Shown in pieces: positions 52,726 through 60,882 of a stretch of DNA of 64,000 bases (positions within the stretch are counted from its first letter, which is position 1; each line of letters opens with the position of its first letter). The translations under genes and the position numbers were made by a program. The notes below the pieces were generated by a model. That model was not told where the DNA came from. It did no database searches and saw only the letters and a program-made list of their open reading frames with translations. The stretch is from Mucilaginibacter sp. SG564. Its GTDB lineage: Bacteria; Bacteroidota; Bacteroidia; Sphingobacteriales; Sphingobacteriaceae. The stretch is taken from the NCBI RefSeq assembly GCF_013149275.1, contig NZ_JABGNA010000016.1, positions 1 through 64,000 on the forward strand, given 5' to 3'.

Positions 52726-53709
52726 ATGCCATTTGAATTAAAAGATGCGGCCAGTAACAATATCCTGTATAGCCATCCGCTTAATGAGGCCGGGTTTAAT
52801 ACGGATGAGCTAAAAACGGAGCTGGTTAATTTGAGCCTGCCTTTTGGCGATATGCAAACGCGTATTTGGATATTTAATGGTATCCGGATGAGTTATTCAG
52901 AATCTGTATTCAGAGAGCAGGGCGTGCTTGATTGGCGTGGCGATATGAAGATGGTAACGATGTACTTTAGTTTGCAAGGTAAATTGCTTATGGTCGACAA
53001 GCATTTGAACAAACAGTTTGAGTTGAACTCCAATCAGCACAATCTTTTTTATGGAAGTGAGGCAGAAGGTAAAATGAAGGTGGAAGAGCTAAAAATGCGA
53101 TCATTCATGATCCAGTTTACCGAAGAGGCCTTTCTGAACATTACCCGTGATGGTAATGATACACTGAAGAGATTCGCCGATAAAATATTAAAAGGGGAGT
53201 CGGCTGCCCTATCTGCCGATAACTTAAATATCAACCTGGCTATTCAAAGCTGCATCAATGCAGTTGTTAATTGCAAATTTGTAGGGGTACTGAAAAAAAT
53301 GTTCCTGCTTTCCAAAGCCATCGAGGTACTGGTTTTACAGGCCGAATCCTATGATCAGCTACTCACTCCAATAAAAATTTACGCTAAAACCGACTATGAT
53401 AGGGAGCGACTGGTATATGCCCGGGACTATCTGATGCAACATATAGAGGTGCCTCCAAGTTTATCGCAGCTGGCCCGTGCAGCAGGTATCAATGAGTATA
53501 AATTAAAGCGGGGATTTAAAGAGATGTTCGGTATTACCGTATTTGGGTATCTGGCCGAAAGCCGTCTTGAGTTGGCTAAAATTGATTTGCTTGAGGCGAA
53601 GAAATCGGTTACAGAGATAGCATTTGAACTGGGTTATTCATCCGTTCAGCATTTTAGTGCCGCTTTTAAAAAGAAATTCGGTGTATCGCCTACTCAGTTA
53701 AAATATTAA
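52726..53709 (+). CDS. AraC family transcriptional regulator
   Basis: A 327-residue regulator with an N-terminal sensory domain of unknown ligand and a C-terminal AraC HTH from about 225: YLMQHIEVPPSLSQLARAAGINEYKLKRGFKEMFGITVFGYL, then KKSVTEIAFELGYSSVQHFSAAFKKKFGVSPTQLKY. It is divergent from the GIN protein/monooxygenase operon, its likely target, and a paired inverted repeat lies in the shared intergenic region. A terminator follows it. Confidence 0.88.
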   Translation: MPFELKDAASNNILYSHPLNEAGFNTDELKTELVNLSLPFGDMQTRIWIFNGIRMSYSESVFREQGVLDWRGDMKMVTMYFSLQGKLLMVDKHLNKQFELNSNQHNLFYGSEAEGKMKVEELKMRSFMIQFTEEAFLNITRDGNDTLKRFADKILKGESAALSADNLNINLAIQSCINAVVNCKFVGVLKKMFLLSKAIEVLVLQAESYDQLLTPIKIYAKTDYDRERLVYARDYLMQHIEVPPSLSQLARAAGINEYKLKRGFKEMFGITVFGYLAESRLELAKIDLLEAKKSVTEIAFELGYSSVQHFSAAFKKKFGVSPTQLKY

Positions 53710-53710
53710 T

Positions 53711-53740
53711 AAAGCCTGGTACATATCCTTACCAGGCTTT
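53711..53740 (+). terminator. intrinsic terminator after the AraC gene
   Basis: An 11-base stem AAAGCCTGGTA/TACCAGGCTTT and a short loop, followed by TATAG. It also serves the opposing SRPBCC gene. Confidence 0.75.
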
Positions 53741-53758
53741 TATAGTGGTATGCTATTA

Positions 53759-54187
53759 CTAAATAGCGGTTTCTGTATACTTCTTGAAATTATCCAGAAT
53801 AGCCTGCCAGCCTCCACGTTGCATTTCGATGGGGTTGGTACTTTCCGGATCGAAAGTTTCAATTACTTTAGTACTATTATCAAAATCTTCAAAAACAATA
53901 GATACTTTTCGGCCATCACCCATGGTATATTCAATAAGCTGATTTTCTTCTACCGTGGTATAAACACCACCAAAATCAAAGCTAAAACTACCGTCTTTAG
54001 CGGCCATGGTAGTTTTAAAAGTTCCGTCGACGCGCAGGTCGTTATCTGCATAAGGCGCGTGCCAGTCGTCAGATGCCTGGCACCATTGGGTTATATGTTC
54101 AGGTTCGCTCCATGATTTCCAAACTTTTGCAACAGGAGCGTTTACAATAGTCTCAACTGTAATTGCGGTGTTATTTGCTGTTTCCAT
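53759..54187 (-). CDS. SRPBCC (AHSA1-like) domain protein
   Basis: A 142-residue START-like protein: TVETIVNAPVAKVWKSWSEPEHITQWCQASDDWHAPYADNDLRVDGTFKTTM and the C-terminal GGWQAILDNFKKYTE are the AHSA1 signature. It is a small cytosolic ligand-binding fold of unknown ligand. It forms a group with the next SRPBCC gene at 54306 and one at 57488. It is separated by 118 bases from the latter and ends at a terminator. Confidence 0.85.
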   Translation of the reverse strand: METANNTAITVETIVNAPVAKVWKSWSEPEHITQWCQASDDWHAPYADNDLRVDGTFKTTMAAKDGSFSFDFGGVYTTVEENQLIEYTMGDGRKVSIVFEDFDNSTKVIETFDPESTNPIEMQRGGWQAILDNFKKYTETAI

Positions 54188-54305
54188 TTTAATTGCTGTT
54201 TTGTTTTAATAAAATAAAGGTAGGGCAAGATGCTCAATAACGGCGGGTGCAATTACGACAATTATAGGGTGTGGATTTACATGTACAAAAGTAGATAGCA
54301 ATGGG

Positions 54306-54752
54306 CTATGGCTGCTCACAAAGCTTTTTCAAAATATCCAGCGTAACCGTCCAGTAAAAATCAAGATGTTTATAGATCACTTTGTTTGGAAAGTTACTTA
54401 GGGTTAGTGTTAACGTTGTTCCCCCTTCTGCTGGGTTTAGTACAAAACCAACTATGGTGTAATTCTCAGGCACGTCTGGCAAGCCAGAAAGTGTGCTCCA
54501 ATAATTATATTGAAATGCTTTAGCAGTTTCAAACTGTAGGATAGTGCCTTTGTTTTCAAAATTTATCCAATGTAAACTCCCTTTAAAAATGATGGGATTT
54601 CCCGTTTGCCAATCTGTGACCACCTGTAGTTCCGTATCAATCATCCATTGTTTTATCAATTCCTGATCTGTCAAGGCTGTCCATACTTTTGTAACAGGAG
54701 CATGGATTACAGCTGTCTTAATTATTGATTTATTGGCCGGGTAGTCAGTCAT
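54306..54752 (-). CDS. SRPBCC domain protein
   Basis: A 148-residue START-like protein (KTAVIHAPVTKVWTALTDQELIKQWMIDTELQVVTDWQTGNPIIFKG, then LTLTLSNFPNKVIYKHLDFYWTVTLDILKKL). Related but distinct from the neighbour at 53759. It is likely a cytosolic ligand-binding protein; no function can be derived. About 130 bases of spacer with AT-rich sequence precede it on the way to the HxlR gene. Confidence 0.83.
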   Translation of the reverse strand: MTDYPANKSIIKTAVIHAPVTKVWTALTDQELIKQWMIDTELQVVTDWQTGNPIIFKGSLHWINFENKGTILQFETAKAFQYNYWSTLSGLPDVPENYTIVGFVLNPAEGGTTLTLTLSNFPNKVIYKHLDFYWTVTLDILKKLCEQP

Positions 54753-54884
54753 TATTATAGCTGATTCAGTAATTGGGAAAAAGAGCGTTAGAGTTTGATT
54801 ATAAGGTTTTTGTAAGAATTGCTTTCATGATAGCTGATTTATAAATCAGGGGTTGCAGGGGGGAGTGGATTACAAATTACGCGT

Positions 54885-55250
54885 TTATTTTACACCTTGG
54901 CTTTCTTTATGAGTAAGGCCCCAATGCTCCAATTGCTGCCATACGGGTATCAGTTGTTCGGCGCTGCTGGTAAGCCTGTATTCAACCCGAGGTGGTACTT
55001 CGGCATAAATAGTTCTGATTACTAAACCGCTTTGTTCCAATTCTTTTAAATGCAATGTCAGCATACGGTCTGTAATCCCCGGGATGATTTTTTTTAGTTC
55101 GCTAAAACGCAGGGAGCCTTTGCCTAATTTGTAAAGAATTATCAATTTCCACCGCCCGCCCAGTAGATCAACGGCATACATCATCCCACAGAAGTCAATT
55201 AGTTTTTCCCGATTGATATTATTAGTGGATGTGATTTTTCTTGTGCTCAT
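54885..55250 (-). CDS. HxlR family transcriptional regulator
   Basis: A 121-residue winged-helix regulator: MMYAVDLLGGRWKLIILYKLGKGSLRFSELKKIIPGITDRMLTLHLKELEQSGLVIRTIYAEVPPRVEYRLTSSAEQLIPVW is the HxlR pattern. It is divergent from the NQO-like oxidoreductase, and -7 elements TAAGTTTG (minus, 55294-55301) and TAGTTTTG (plus, 55314-55321) overlap each other's upstream region, so it probably controls both and may sense a quinone or electrophile. HxlR regulators commonly neighbour redox enzymes. Confidence 0.9.
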   Translation of the reverse strand: MSTRKITSTNNINREKLIDFCGMMYAVDLLGGRWKLIILYKLGKGSLRFSELKKIIPGITDRMLTLHLKELEQSGLVIRTIYAEVPPRVEYRLTSSAEQLIPVWQQLEHWGLTHKESQGVK

Positions 55251-55293
55251 AACTTACATTTTTGTGTGCCTCATACAATTGGCCGTACATGCA

Positions 55294-55321
55294 CAAACTT
55301 ACTGATTAAGGGATAGTTTTG
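55294..55321. promoter_or_regulatory. back-to-back -7 elements for the HxlR and NQO-like genes
   Basis: TAAGTTTG on the minus strand (55294-55301) and TAGTTTTG on the plus strand (55314-55321) match the TAnnTTTG consensus and point away from each other. Their start codons lie at 55250 and 55355. Overlapping upstream regions fit divergent control by HxlR. Confidence 0.55.
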
Positions 55322-55354
55322 CCTGCGGTTTATTAAAAAACCGATATCAGCACT

Positions 55355-56026
55355 ATGAAAATTCTTATTATATATGCCCATCCCGAACCTCAAAGTATGA
55401 ACGGCGCTCTACTGAGCATCGCTATGGAAACACTTACCGCTGTAGGCCATGAGGTAAAGATATCTGACTTGTATGCCATGCAGTTTAACCCGGTTTCAGA
55501 TCGATCTAACTTTACAACGGTAAACGATCCTCTCTTTTTTAAACAACAACAGGAAGAGGCATATGCAAGTCAAACAGAGGGTTTTGCAAACTTTATTGAG
55601 CAAGAGCAGCAAAAGGTAGAGTGGTGCGACCTCATGATCTGGCAGTTTCCGTTGTGGTGGTTCAGCGTGCCTGCTATTTTGAAGGGTTGGGTAGACCGTG
55701 TGTTTGCCATGGGGCGTTTCTACAAAAATGGCCACATTTATGAAAATGGCATTTTCCAGGGTAAAAAAGCGCTGCTCTCCTTGACTACTGGCGGGCCAGA
55801 AGCTAACTATATCAGTGAGAGATATGGAGATCTTGATGTAATACTGCATTCATTGCAAAGGGGTATTTTAGAGTTTACCGGATTTTCGGTATTACGGCCC
55901 CACGTGATCTATGGAACGGAAAAACAATCAGCAGCAGAGCTTACTCTTAGGATAGAAGAATGGAAAAACAGGCTGCTAAATGTTTTTGAAGAAGATCCCA
56001 TTGCTGTTGGAAACTATCAAGGTTAA
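55355..56026 (+). CDS. flavodoxin-fold NAD(P)H:quinone oxidoreductase (KefF/NQO1-like)
   Basis: A 223-residue oxidoreductase. The FMN/FAD-binding fold begins MKILIIYAHPEPQSMNGALLS, with the conserved WCDLMIWQFPLWWFSVPAILKGWVDRVFAMGRFY and the TTGGPEANY loop. Such enzymes perform two-electron reduction of quinones or nitro compounds using NAD(P)H. Divergence from an HxlR regulator supports an electrophile-responsive role. A 90-base gap with no gene follows. Confidence 0.9.
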   Translation: MKILIIYAHPEPQSMNGALLSIAMETLTAVGHEVKISDLYAMQFNPVSDRSNFTTVNDPLFFKQQQEEAYASQTEGFANFIEQEQQKVEWCDLMIWQFPLWWFSVPAILKGWVDRVFAMGRFYKNGHIYENGIFQGKKALLSLTTGGPEANYISERYGDLDVILHSLQRGILEFTGFSVLRPHVIYGTEKQSAAELTLRIEEWKNRLLNVFEEDPIAVGNYQG

Positions 56027-56116
56027 GTGGTGTTATGGTCACGTTATCAGAGTCAATTCATTTGCATTGATATTAACCAGGACAGCCAGACACCCAAGAA
56101 TAACACATCGCAATTA

Positions 56117-56974
56117 TTATGTTGTTGCTAACAGGAAAATTTCTCCGCTCGCTGGTAAAAGGCTATCAGTCCGGTTTGCAAAATAAAGCTGCTCCATATC
56201 CTTTGCCGATGTTGTTTTTGCTTGCTTAAATCTCGCTTCCTTGGCCAAGGCTAATATTTCATCAGGCGTAAAAAAGCTTACAAATGGCGTACCCGCTTCG
56301 CGGGCGCCTTTCTCTGCTATTTGTTGTAAAAATTTATCTTCTTCATCCAGCAGATCCATTGGCAGGTAAAAAGCCACAGCCAATGTGGAACCTGCTGCAA
56401 GTGTTGCCAGCTGCCTTAAGGTAGTAATGATAGCCTCTTTGCTAAGATACAAGCTAACGCCGGTGCAAGCCACAACTGCTGGTTTATTAAGGTCAAATCC
56501 CGCTTTTAACAATTCATCCCACCAGGAAGAGATCTCAAAATTAACAGAAACAAAATGTAGCCAATTGGGAGCACCAAAGCCCAGTTCAGTCAACCGCTGC
56601 CGTTTCCAGGTTTGTGTATCGGGTTGATCAATTTCATATACCTGTAGTTTGGATGCAATGTCTGGCTGTCGTTGGGCAAATGTGTCAAGCCCGGCACCAA
56701 GGATAACATACTGATTGATCCCTTGTGCGCTTTCTTTAATAATCAGATCCTCAATAAAACGGGCCCGGGCTACAATGGATGCCCGCAACCGTTTGGTGAA
56801 CTCCGGATGCATATCGGGTCGCTGTTGCCAGTCGTTATTTGGAGCTACTAGTTTTAACCCTACTTCATCATCAATAATGTGTGGAAGGGCATCAATTTCA
56901 ACATGCATGGCTCGCCATAAAGCTGTTCGCACGGCTGTATTGTCGGGTTCTATTATTTTTTTGTTGTGTTCCAT
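56117..56974 (-). CDS. class I SAM-dependent methyltransferase, leucine carboxyl methyltransferase-like
   Basis: A 285-residue methyltransferase of the TIGR00027/LCMT group: TAVRTALWRAMHVEIDALPHIIDDEVGLKLV is the family N-terminus, NQYVILGAGLDTFAQRQPDIASKLQVYEIDQPDTQTWKRQRL covers SAM motifs I and II, and VACTGVSLYLSKEAIITTLRQLA follows. These enzymes have natural-product O-methylation roles in actinobacteria; here the substrate is unknown. ATG 56974 (MEHNKK) is chosen over an upstream GTG at 57010. It is divergent from the ArsR gene. Confidence 0.88.
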   Translation of the reverse strand: MEHNKKIIEPDNTAVRTALWRAMHVEIDALPHIIDDEVGLKLVAPNNDWQQRPDMHPEFTKRLRASIVARARFIEDLIIKESAQGINQYVILGAGLDTFAQRQPDIASKLQVYEIDQPDTQTWKRQRLTELGFGAPNWLHFVSVNFEISSWWDELLKAGFDLNKPAVVACTGVSLYLSKEAIITTLRQLATLAAGSTLAVAFYLPMDLLDEEDKFLQQIAEKGAREAGTPFVSFFTPDEILALAKEARFKQAKTTSAKDMEQLYFANRTDSLLPASGEIFLLATT

Positions 56975-57107
56975 ATAGATGAAAATGCCGTCAACCTTTA
57001 TTAGCGTCACTTTTATTAAATTTAAGATTTATTTTAATGAATGCAGGCTAATTAAATACAAAGGTCTAACACAGGTAAAAGTTTCAGAGAAAAAAATAAT
57101 AAAAAAA

Positions 57108-57154
57108 TTTGCGTAGTTAAATGGCTACATTTATATTTGTAGTCAAATGACTAC
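57108..57154 (+). promoter_or_regulatory. promoter and twin operator of the ArsR-SRPBCC-DoxX operon
   Basis: -33 TTTG (57108-57111) and -7 TATATTTG (57132-57139), 20 bases apart, match the Bacteroidota consensus. Two copies of GTAGTnAAATGnCTAC, at 57113-57128 and 57139-57154, flank the -7 element. The second is a perfect palindrome (GTAGTCA-AA-TGACTAC) ending three bases before the ArsR ATG. This is a typical place for ArsR autorepression and implies a very short leader. Confidence 0.75.
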
Positions 57155-57157
57155 GCA

Positions 57158-57481
57158 ATGAATTTAAGACGAGACGTATTCCAGGCCATAGCCGACCCAA
57201 CAAGAAGAGCCATATTGCTTTTAGTTGCTTCACAAGCTTTAACTGCGGGCGCAATTGCCGCCAATTTTGACACCGCCAGACCAACAGTTTCCAAGCACTT
57301 ACAAATACTCACCGAATGCGAATTATTGGAACAGAAACAAAATGGAAGGGAAATTTACTATCACATAAACGCGCAAAAAATGAAAGATGTAGCCGACTTT
57401 ATTGAACCATTCCGCCAAATGTGGGATGACAGATTTAACAAACTGGAAGCCATTATGAAAAACTATCAATCCAAAAAATAA
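57158..57481 (+). CDS. ArsR family transcriptional regulator
   Basis: A 107-residue winged-helix regulator (RRDVFQAIADPTRRAILLLVASQALTAGAIAANFDTARPTVSKHLQILTECELLEQKQNGREIYYHINA) of the SRPBCC-associated ArsR subgroup. It lacks the ELCVCDL cysteine metal site, so it is not an arsenic sensor in the classical sense. It begins a three-gene operon with an SRPBCC protein (6 bases later) and a DoxX protein (6 bases later). Twin palindromes overlap its own promoter, implying autorepression. Confidence 0.92.
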   Translation: MNLRRDVFQAIADPTRRAILLLVASQALTAGAIAANFDTARPTVSKHLQILTECELLEQKQNGREIYYHINAQKMKDVADFIEPFRQMWDDRFNKLEAIMKNYQSKK

Positions 57482-57487
57482 ACTGAT

Positions 57488-57955
57488 ATGGAACAAAAAA
57501 CAAAGATCCATGCCGAAAATGGCAAACAGGAATTAGTGATTACCAGGGAATTTGATTTGCCATTGGAATTGCTTTTTAAAGCTTACGAAGAACCAGAGAT
57601 TGTGGAGCAATGGATGGGGACAAAAGTGCTTAAACTGGACAATCAAAAACATGGCGGTTACCAGTTTGAAACATCAGATGCTAAAGGAAACGTAGTTTTT
57701 AGGGCAAATGGTACCATTCATGAGTTTGTTCCTAACCAGAAGATCACCCGGACATTTGAAATGGAGAATACTCCATTTGATGTTCAAATGGAGTTTCTGG
57801 AATTTGAATCACTCACTAATGATACCAGCAAACTCACCATGCATATCGTATACAGATCAATAGCGCTTCGGGATCAAATATTACAGATGCCTTTTGCCCA
57901 GGGTATCAATATGGCGCATAACCGCTTGCAAAACGTCGTAAACCAATTAAAATAA
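57488..57955 (+). CDS. SRPBCC (AHSA1-like) protein of an ArsR operon
   Basis: A 155-residue START-like protein (LVITREFDLPLELLFKAYEEPEIVEQWMGTKVLKLDNQKHGGYQFETSDAKGN, C-terminal LQMPFAQGINMAHNRLQNVVNQL). ArsR-SRPBCC gene pairs are a standard arrangement in bacteria. The pair is believed to sense a small ligand, but what is unknown. It lies six bases after the ArsR gene and six before DoxX. Confidence 0.9.
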   Translation: MEQKTKIHAENGKQELVITREFDLPLELLFKAYEEPEIVEQWMGTKVLKLDNQKHGGYQFETSDAKGNVVFRANGTIHEFVPNQKITRTFEMENTPFDVQMEFLEFESLTNDTSKLTMHIVYRSIALRDQILQMPFAQGINMAHNRLQNVVNQLK

Positions 57956-57961
57956 TTTAAA

Positions 57962-58342
57962 ATGGAAAAGAAAAAAACGCTTTGGTATTGGATAGTTACG
58001 GTAGTATTATCCTTCTTTATTTTTTCTGGAGGATTAGCACAGGCCTTGCGGGTAGAGGGGGTGGTACAAGGTTTTAAACCTTTGGGATATCCTACTTATT
58101 TTATTGCGCTAATAGGTATTTGGAAAATGCTGGGCGTAATTGCCATATTAGTTCCCAAATTTAAGTTGCTAAAGGAATGGGCGTATGCAGGCATCTTTTT
58201 TGTAATGAGCGGTGCTGTAATTTCACATATTGCCAGCAACGATATCTCAGCGCAAATCATTGCGCCGTTTGTGCTTGCCATTTTTGCGGTTTTATCATGG
58301 TACTTGAGGCCGGCTGACAGAAAGATCATTTCGGTTAATTAG
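57962..58342 (+). CDS. DoxX family membrane protein
   Basis: A 126-residue four-helix membrane protein of the DoxX-like group (LWYWIVTVVLSFFIFSGGLAQALRVEGVVQGFKPLGYPTYFIALIGIWKMLGVIAILVPKFKLLKEWAYAGIFFVMSGAVISHI). It is the last gene of the ArsR-SRPBCC operon. Biochemical role unknown; DoxX-like proteins have been tied to quinones and redox stress. Confidence 0.9.
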   Translation: MEKKKTLWYWIVTVVLSFFIFSGGLAQALRVEGVVQGFKPLGYPTYFIALIGIWKMLGVIAILVPKFKLLKEWAYAGIFFVMSGAVISHIASNDISAQIIAPFVLAIFAVLSWYLRPADRKIISVN

Positions 58343-58406
58343 CAATTGACCTTATATTTAAATTAACATACCTGCCCCAACAGGGATATTGTATAAACCA
58401 AACCAT

Positions 58407-58967
58407 ATGAAGAGCAATAAAAAACAATTATCATCAGAACAATCTGAAGAATTACTCCGTACATTGAAAATCCGTTTTGAGAAAAACACGAACCGTCATA
58501 AAGGTATAGCCTGGGCTCAGGTAGAAGCAAAGCTGGATGCCGAAAAGCTATGGATACTTGATGAAATGGAAATAACCGGCGGCGAACCGGATGTTGTTGG
58601 CTATGATCAAAAGACAGATGAATACATTTTTTATGATTGTTCAGCCGAAAGCCCTAAAGAGCGCCGGAGTATTTGTTACGATCATGAAGCACTGGAAGCC
58701 AGGAAGGAACATAAACCAGGAAACAGTGCTGTGGAAATGGCGCGTGAAATGGGTATTGAGCTTTTAACAGAAGAGCAATATCGGGAGCTGCAGAAACTGG
58801 GGAAATTTGATATCAAAACATCAAGTTGGGTAAAAACACCTGCCGATATCAGAAAACTGGGTGGAGCGATCTTTTGTGACCGTAGGTACGATACCATATT
58901 TGTATATCATAACGGTGCGGAGTCTTACTATGCCGCCAGGGGATTCCGGGGATCATTAAGGGTTTAA
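58407..58967 (+). CDS. DUF4256 family protein
   Basis: A 186-residue cytosolic protein matching DUF4256 (LLRTLKIRFEKNTNRHKGIAWAQVEAKLDAEKLWILDEMEITGGEPDVVG, then DCSAESPKERRSICYDHEALEARKEHKPGNSA, and a C-terminal ADIRKLGGAIFCDRRYDTIFVYHNGAESYYAARGFRGSLRV). Function unknown. ATG 58407 is preferred over TTG 58389. It may extend the preceding operon, 64 bases downstream of DoxX. Confidence 0.85.
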   Translation: MKSNKKQLSSEQSEELLRTLKIRFEKNTNRHKGIAWAQVEAKLDAEKLWILDEMEITGGEPDVVGYDQKTDEYIFYDCSAESPKERRSICYDHEALEARKEHKPGNSAVEMAREMGIELLTEEQYRELQKLGKFDIKTSSWVKTPADIRKLGGAIFCDRRYDTIFVYHNGAESYYAARGFRGSLRV

Positions 58968-58993
58968 ATTTTGTACTTAATTAAAATGACAAC

Positions 58994-59575
58994 ATGAATC
59001 CGAGAGTTGATTTTTATTTTAATAAGGCCCAAAAGTGGCAGGAAGAGCTGGAACAATTAAGAATGATAGTTCTGGACTGCGGGCTTACAGAAGAATTGAA
59101 ATGGGGTTGCCCCTGTTATACTTTTCAGCAAGGCAACGTCCTATTAATACATGAATTTAAAGAGTATTGCGCACTGTTGTTTTTTAAAGGTGCCTTATTA
59201 AATAATGCCCATGGCATCCTGATTCAGCAAACGGAAAATGTGCAGGCGGCCCGCCAGATCCGGTTTACCAATGTGTTGGAAATAGTAGAGCAAAAATCTA
59301 TCCTGAAAGCCTGTATTTATGAAGCCATAGAGGTGGAAAAAGCCGGTTTAAAGGTGGAATTGAAGCAGACTGATGAATTTCCTATGCCGGATGAATTTCA
59401 AAGTAAGTTAGATAGTATTCCGGCCCTGAAAACGGCCTTTGAGGCGCTAACACCTGGACGGCAAAGGGCGTATATCCTCCATTTTGCTAAACCCAAGCAA
59501 TCCAAAACCCGGGAGGCCCGGGTCGAAAAATATATGCTGCAAATTCTTAGTGGCAAAGGATTGAATGATGAGTAA
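58994..59575 (+). CDS. YdeI/OmpD-associated-like (DUF1801) protein
   Basis: A 193-residue protein: an N-terminal DUF1801-like domain (RVDFYFNKAQKWQEELEQLRMIVLDCGLTEELKWGCPCYTFQQGNVLLIHEFKEYCALLFFKGALL) and the C-terminal YdeI helical motif SIPALKTAFEALTPGRQRAYILHFAKPKQSKTREARVEKYMLQILSGKGL. Function unknown; bacterial YdeI is linked to antimicrobial peptide resistance. It follows DUF4256 by 26 bases and may share a transcript. Confidence 0.88.
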   Translation: MNPRVDFYFNKAQKWQEELEQLRMIVLDCGLTEELKWGCPCYTFQQGNVLLIHEFKEYCALLFFKGALLNNAHGILIQQTENVQAARQIRFTNVLEIVEQKSILKACIYEAIEVEKAGLKVELKQTDEFPMPDEFQSKLDSIPALKTAFEALTPGRQRAYILHFAKPKQSKTREARVEKYMLQILSGKGLNDE

Positions 59576-59653
59576 TAATTTTACTATCCCTATTGCAGCG
59601 TGAAGTAAACCCCGCTGTTTCTTATATTTGGGCTATTGTTTTCATAAAAACAA

Positions 59654-60241
59654 ATGCATCCGCTTATACAACACATTCAAAAAGTTACTTCAACTCCCGG
59701 GATAGAAGGTGATATGATATTATCTTTTTTTGAAACAAAAGTATTTAAGAAAAAGGATATTTTACTGGAAGAAAATAAGCGTTGTTTGTTGTATTTTTTT
59801 GTGGTAAAAGGATGCCTGCGTTTGTATTTTACAGATTATAATGGAGTGGAGCAAACACTGCAATTCGCATTAGAAAATTGGTGGATGACGGATATTAATG
59901 CTTTTCGAGCGGGCCAGAAATCAGGATACACCATTCAGGCGCTGGAAGCGACGGAGGTTCTGACCATTACTGCACCCAATTATGAATTGATGCTCGCGAA
60001 ATTCCCGATCATCGAAAACTATTTCCGCTTAGTATATGAGCGGGCATACGCAGCATCATTGCTTCGTGTCCGGATGATCTCCAGGATGCCCAAGGATGAG
60101 TTTTATGACCTCTTTCAATCCAAATACCCGGAATTTATTCAGCGCATCCCGCAAAAAGTACTAGCATCTTTTTTAGGCTTTACACCGGAGTACCTGAGCG
60201 AATTAAGAAAAAAGAAAGTAAAGAAGAAAACCAATTCATGA
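59654..60241 (+). CDS. Crp/Fnr family regulator, tandem copy 1
   Basis: A 195-residue Crp-type protein with a cyclic-nucleotide-binding-like barrel (FETKVFKKKDILLEENKRCLLYFFVVKGCLRLYF), a dimer helix, and a C-terminal DNA-binding segment (KVLASFLGFTPEYLSELRKKK). Its last bases overlap the next gene by four (ATGA). The pair arose by duplication: both keep VKGCLRLYF/NKGCLYLFY-like cores and WWMTD/WWITD patches. The ligand is unknown. Relatives of this short Bacteroidota type regulate their neighbours. Confidence 0.88.
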   Translation: MHPLIQHIQKVTSTPGIEGDMILSFFETKVFKKKDILLEENKRCLLYFFVVKGCLRLYFTDYNGVEQTLQFALENWWMTDINAFRAGQKSGYTIQALEATEVLTITAPNYELMLAKFPIIENYFRLVYERAYAASLLRVRMISRMPKDEFYDLFQSKYPEFIQRIPQKVLASFLGFTPEYLSELRKKKVKKKTNS

Positions 60242-60810
60242 CCGAACAATTATATCATCATATTCAAAAGCTCGTTCCCAATTTTAGGATACAGCAGCAA
60301 GATATAGCTCCATTTTTCCAAACCAAATCGGTGAAAAAGGAAGAACTGCTTTTGACAGAAAATGAGATTTGCGATACTATTTACTTTGTTAATAAAGGCT
60401 GCCTGTACTTGTTTTATGAAAATAACAATGAAAAACAGGTAATACATTTTGCCTTAGAAAACTGGTGGATAACAGATTATAAAACCTTTTCCGATACTAA
60501 ACCTGCTGTTTATGCAATTGCTGCAATGGAAGATTCGGAGATTACCTGTATAAGCAGGCAAAATTATGAGGCATTGTTGTTACAATATCCTTTACTGGCT
60601 TTGTACTTCAATAAAATTCATGAGCGGGCTTACGGGGCGGCTTTATACAAGCAAAAAACATTTGCTACCGTATCTAAAGAAGACTTCTACCGCTACTTCA
60701 GAACTACTTATCCGGAACTGATCCGAAGAATTCCCGATGCTATTTTTGCCAGTTACATGGGTGTTTCCCCGGAAACTTTAAAGACCTACCAGGACCTATA
60801 CCTTTCTTAA
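60238..60810 (+). CDS. Crp/Fnr family regulator, tandem copy 2
   Basis: A 190-residue paralogue of the previous regulator, starting inside its stop codon (ATGA overlap) so translation is coupled. Barrel LLLTENEICDTIYFVNKGCLYLFYENNNEKQVIHFALENWWITDYKTF and the C-terminal recognition segment AIFASYMGVSPETLKTYQDLYL. The two products could form heterodimers. A NAD(P)-binding oxidoreductase gene follows after 72 bases and may be their target. Confidence 0.88.
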   Translation: MTEQLYHHIQKLVPNFRIQQQDIAPFFQTKSVKKEELLLTENEICDTIYFVNKGCLYLFYENNNEKQVIHFALENWWITDYKTFSDTKPAVYAIAAMEDSEITCISRQNYEALLLQYPLLALYFNKIHERAYGAALYKQKTFATVSKEDFYRYFRTTYPELIRRIPDAIFASYMGVSPETLKTYQDLYLS

Positions 60811-60882
60811 ACCAGCTTAAGTTTTCCCGGCAAGGCTATCTCCATCTTTGTACTATATAATTAACCTTAAATAGTACAGATC

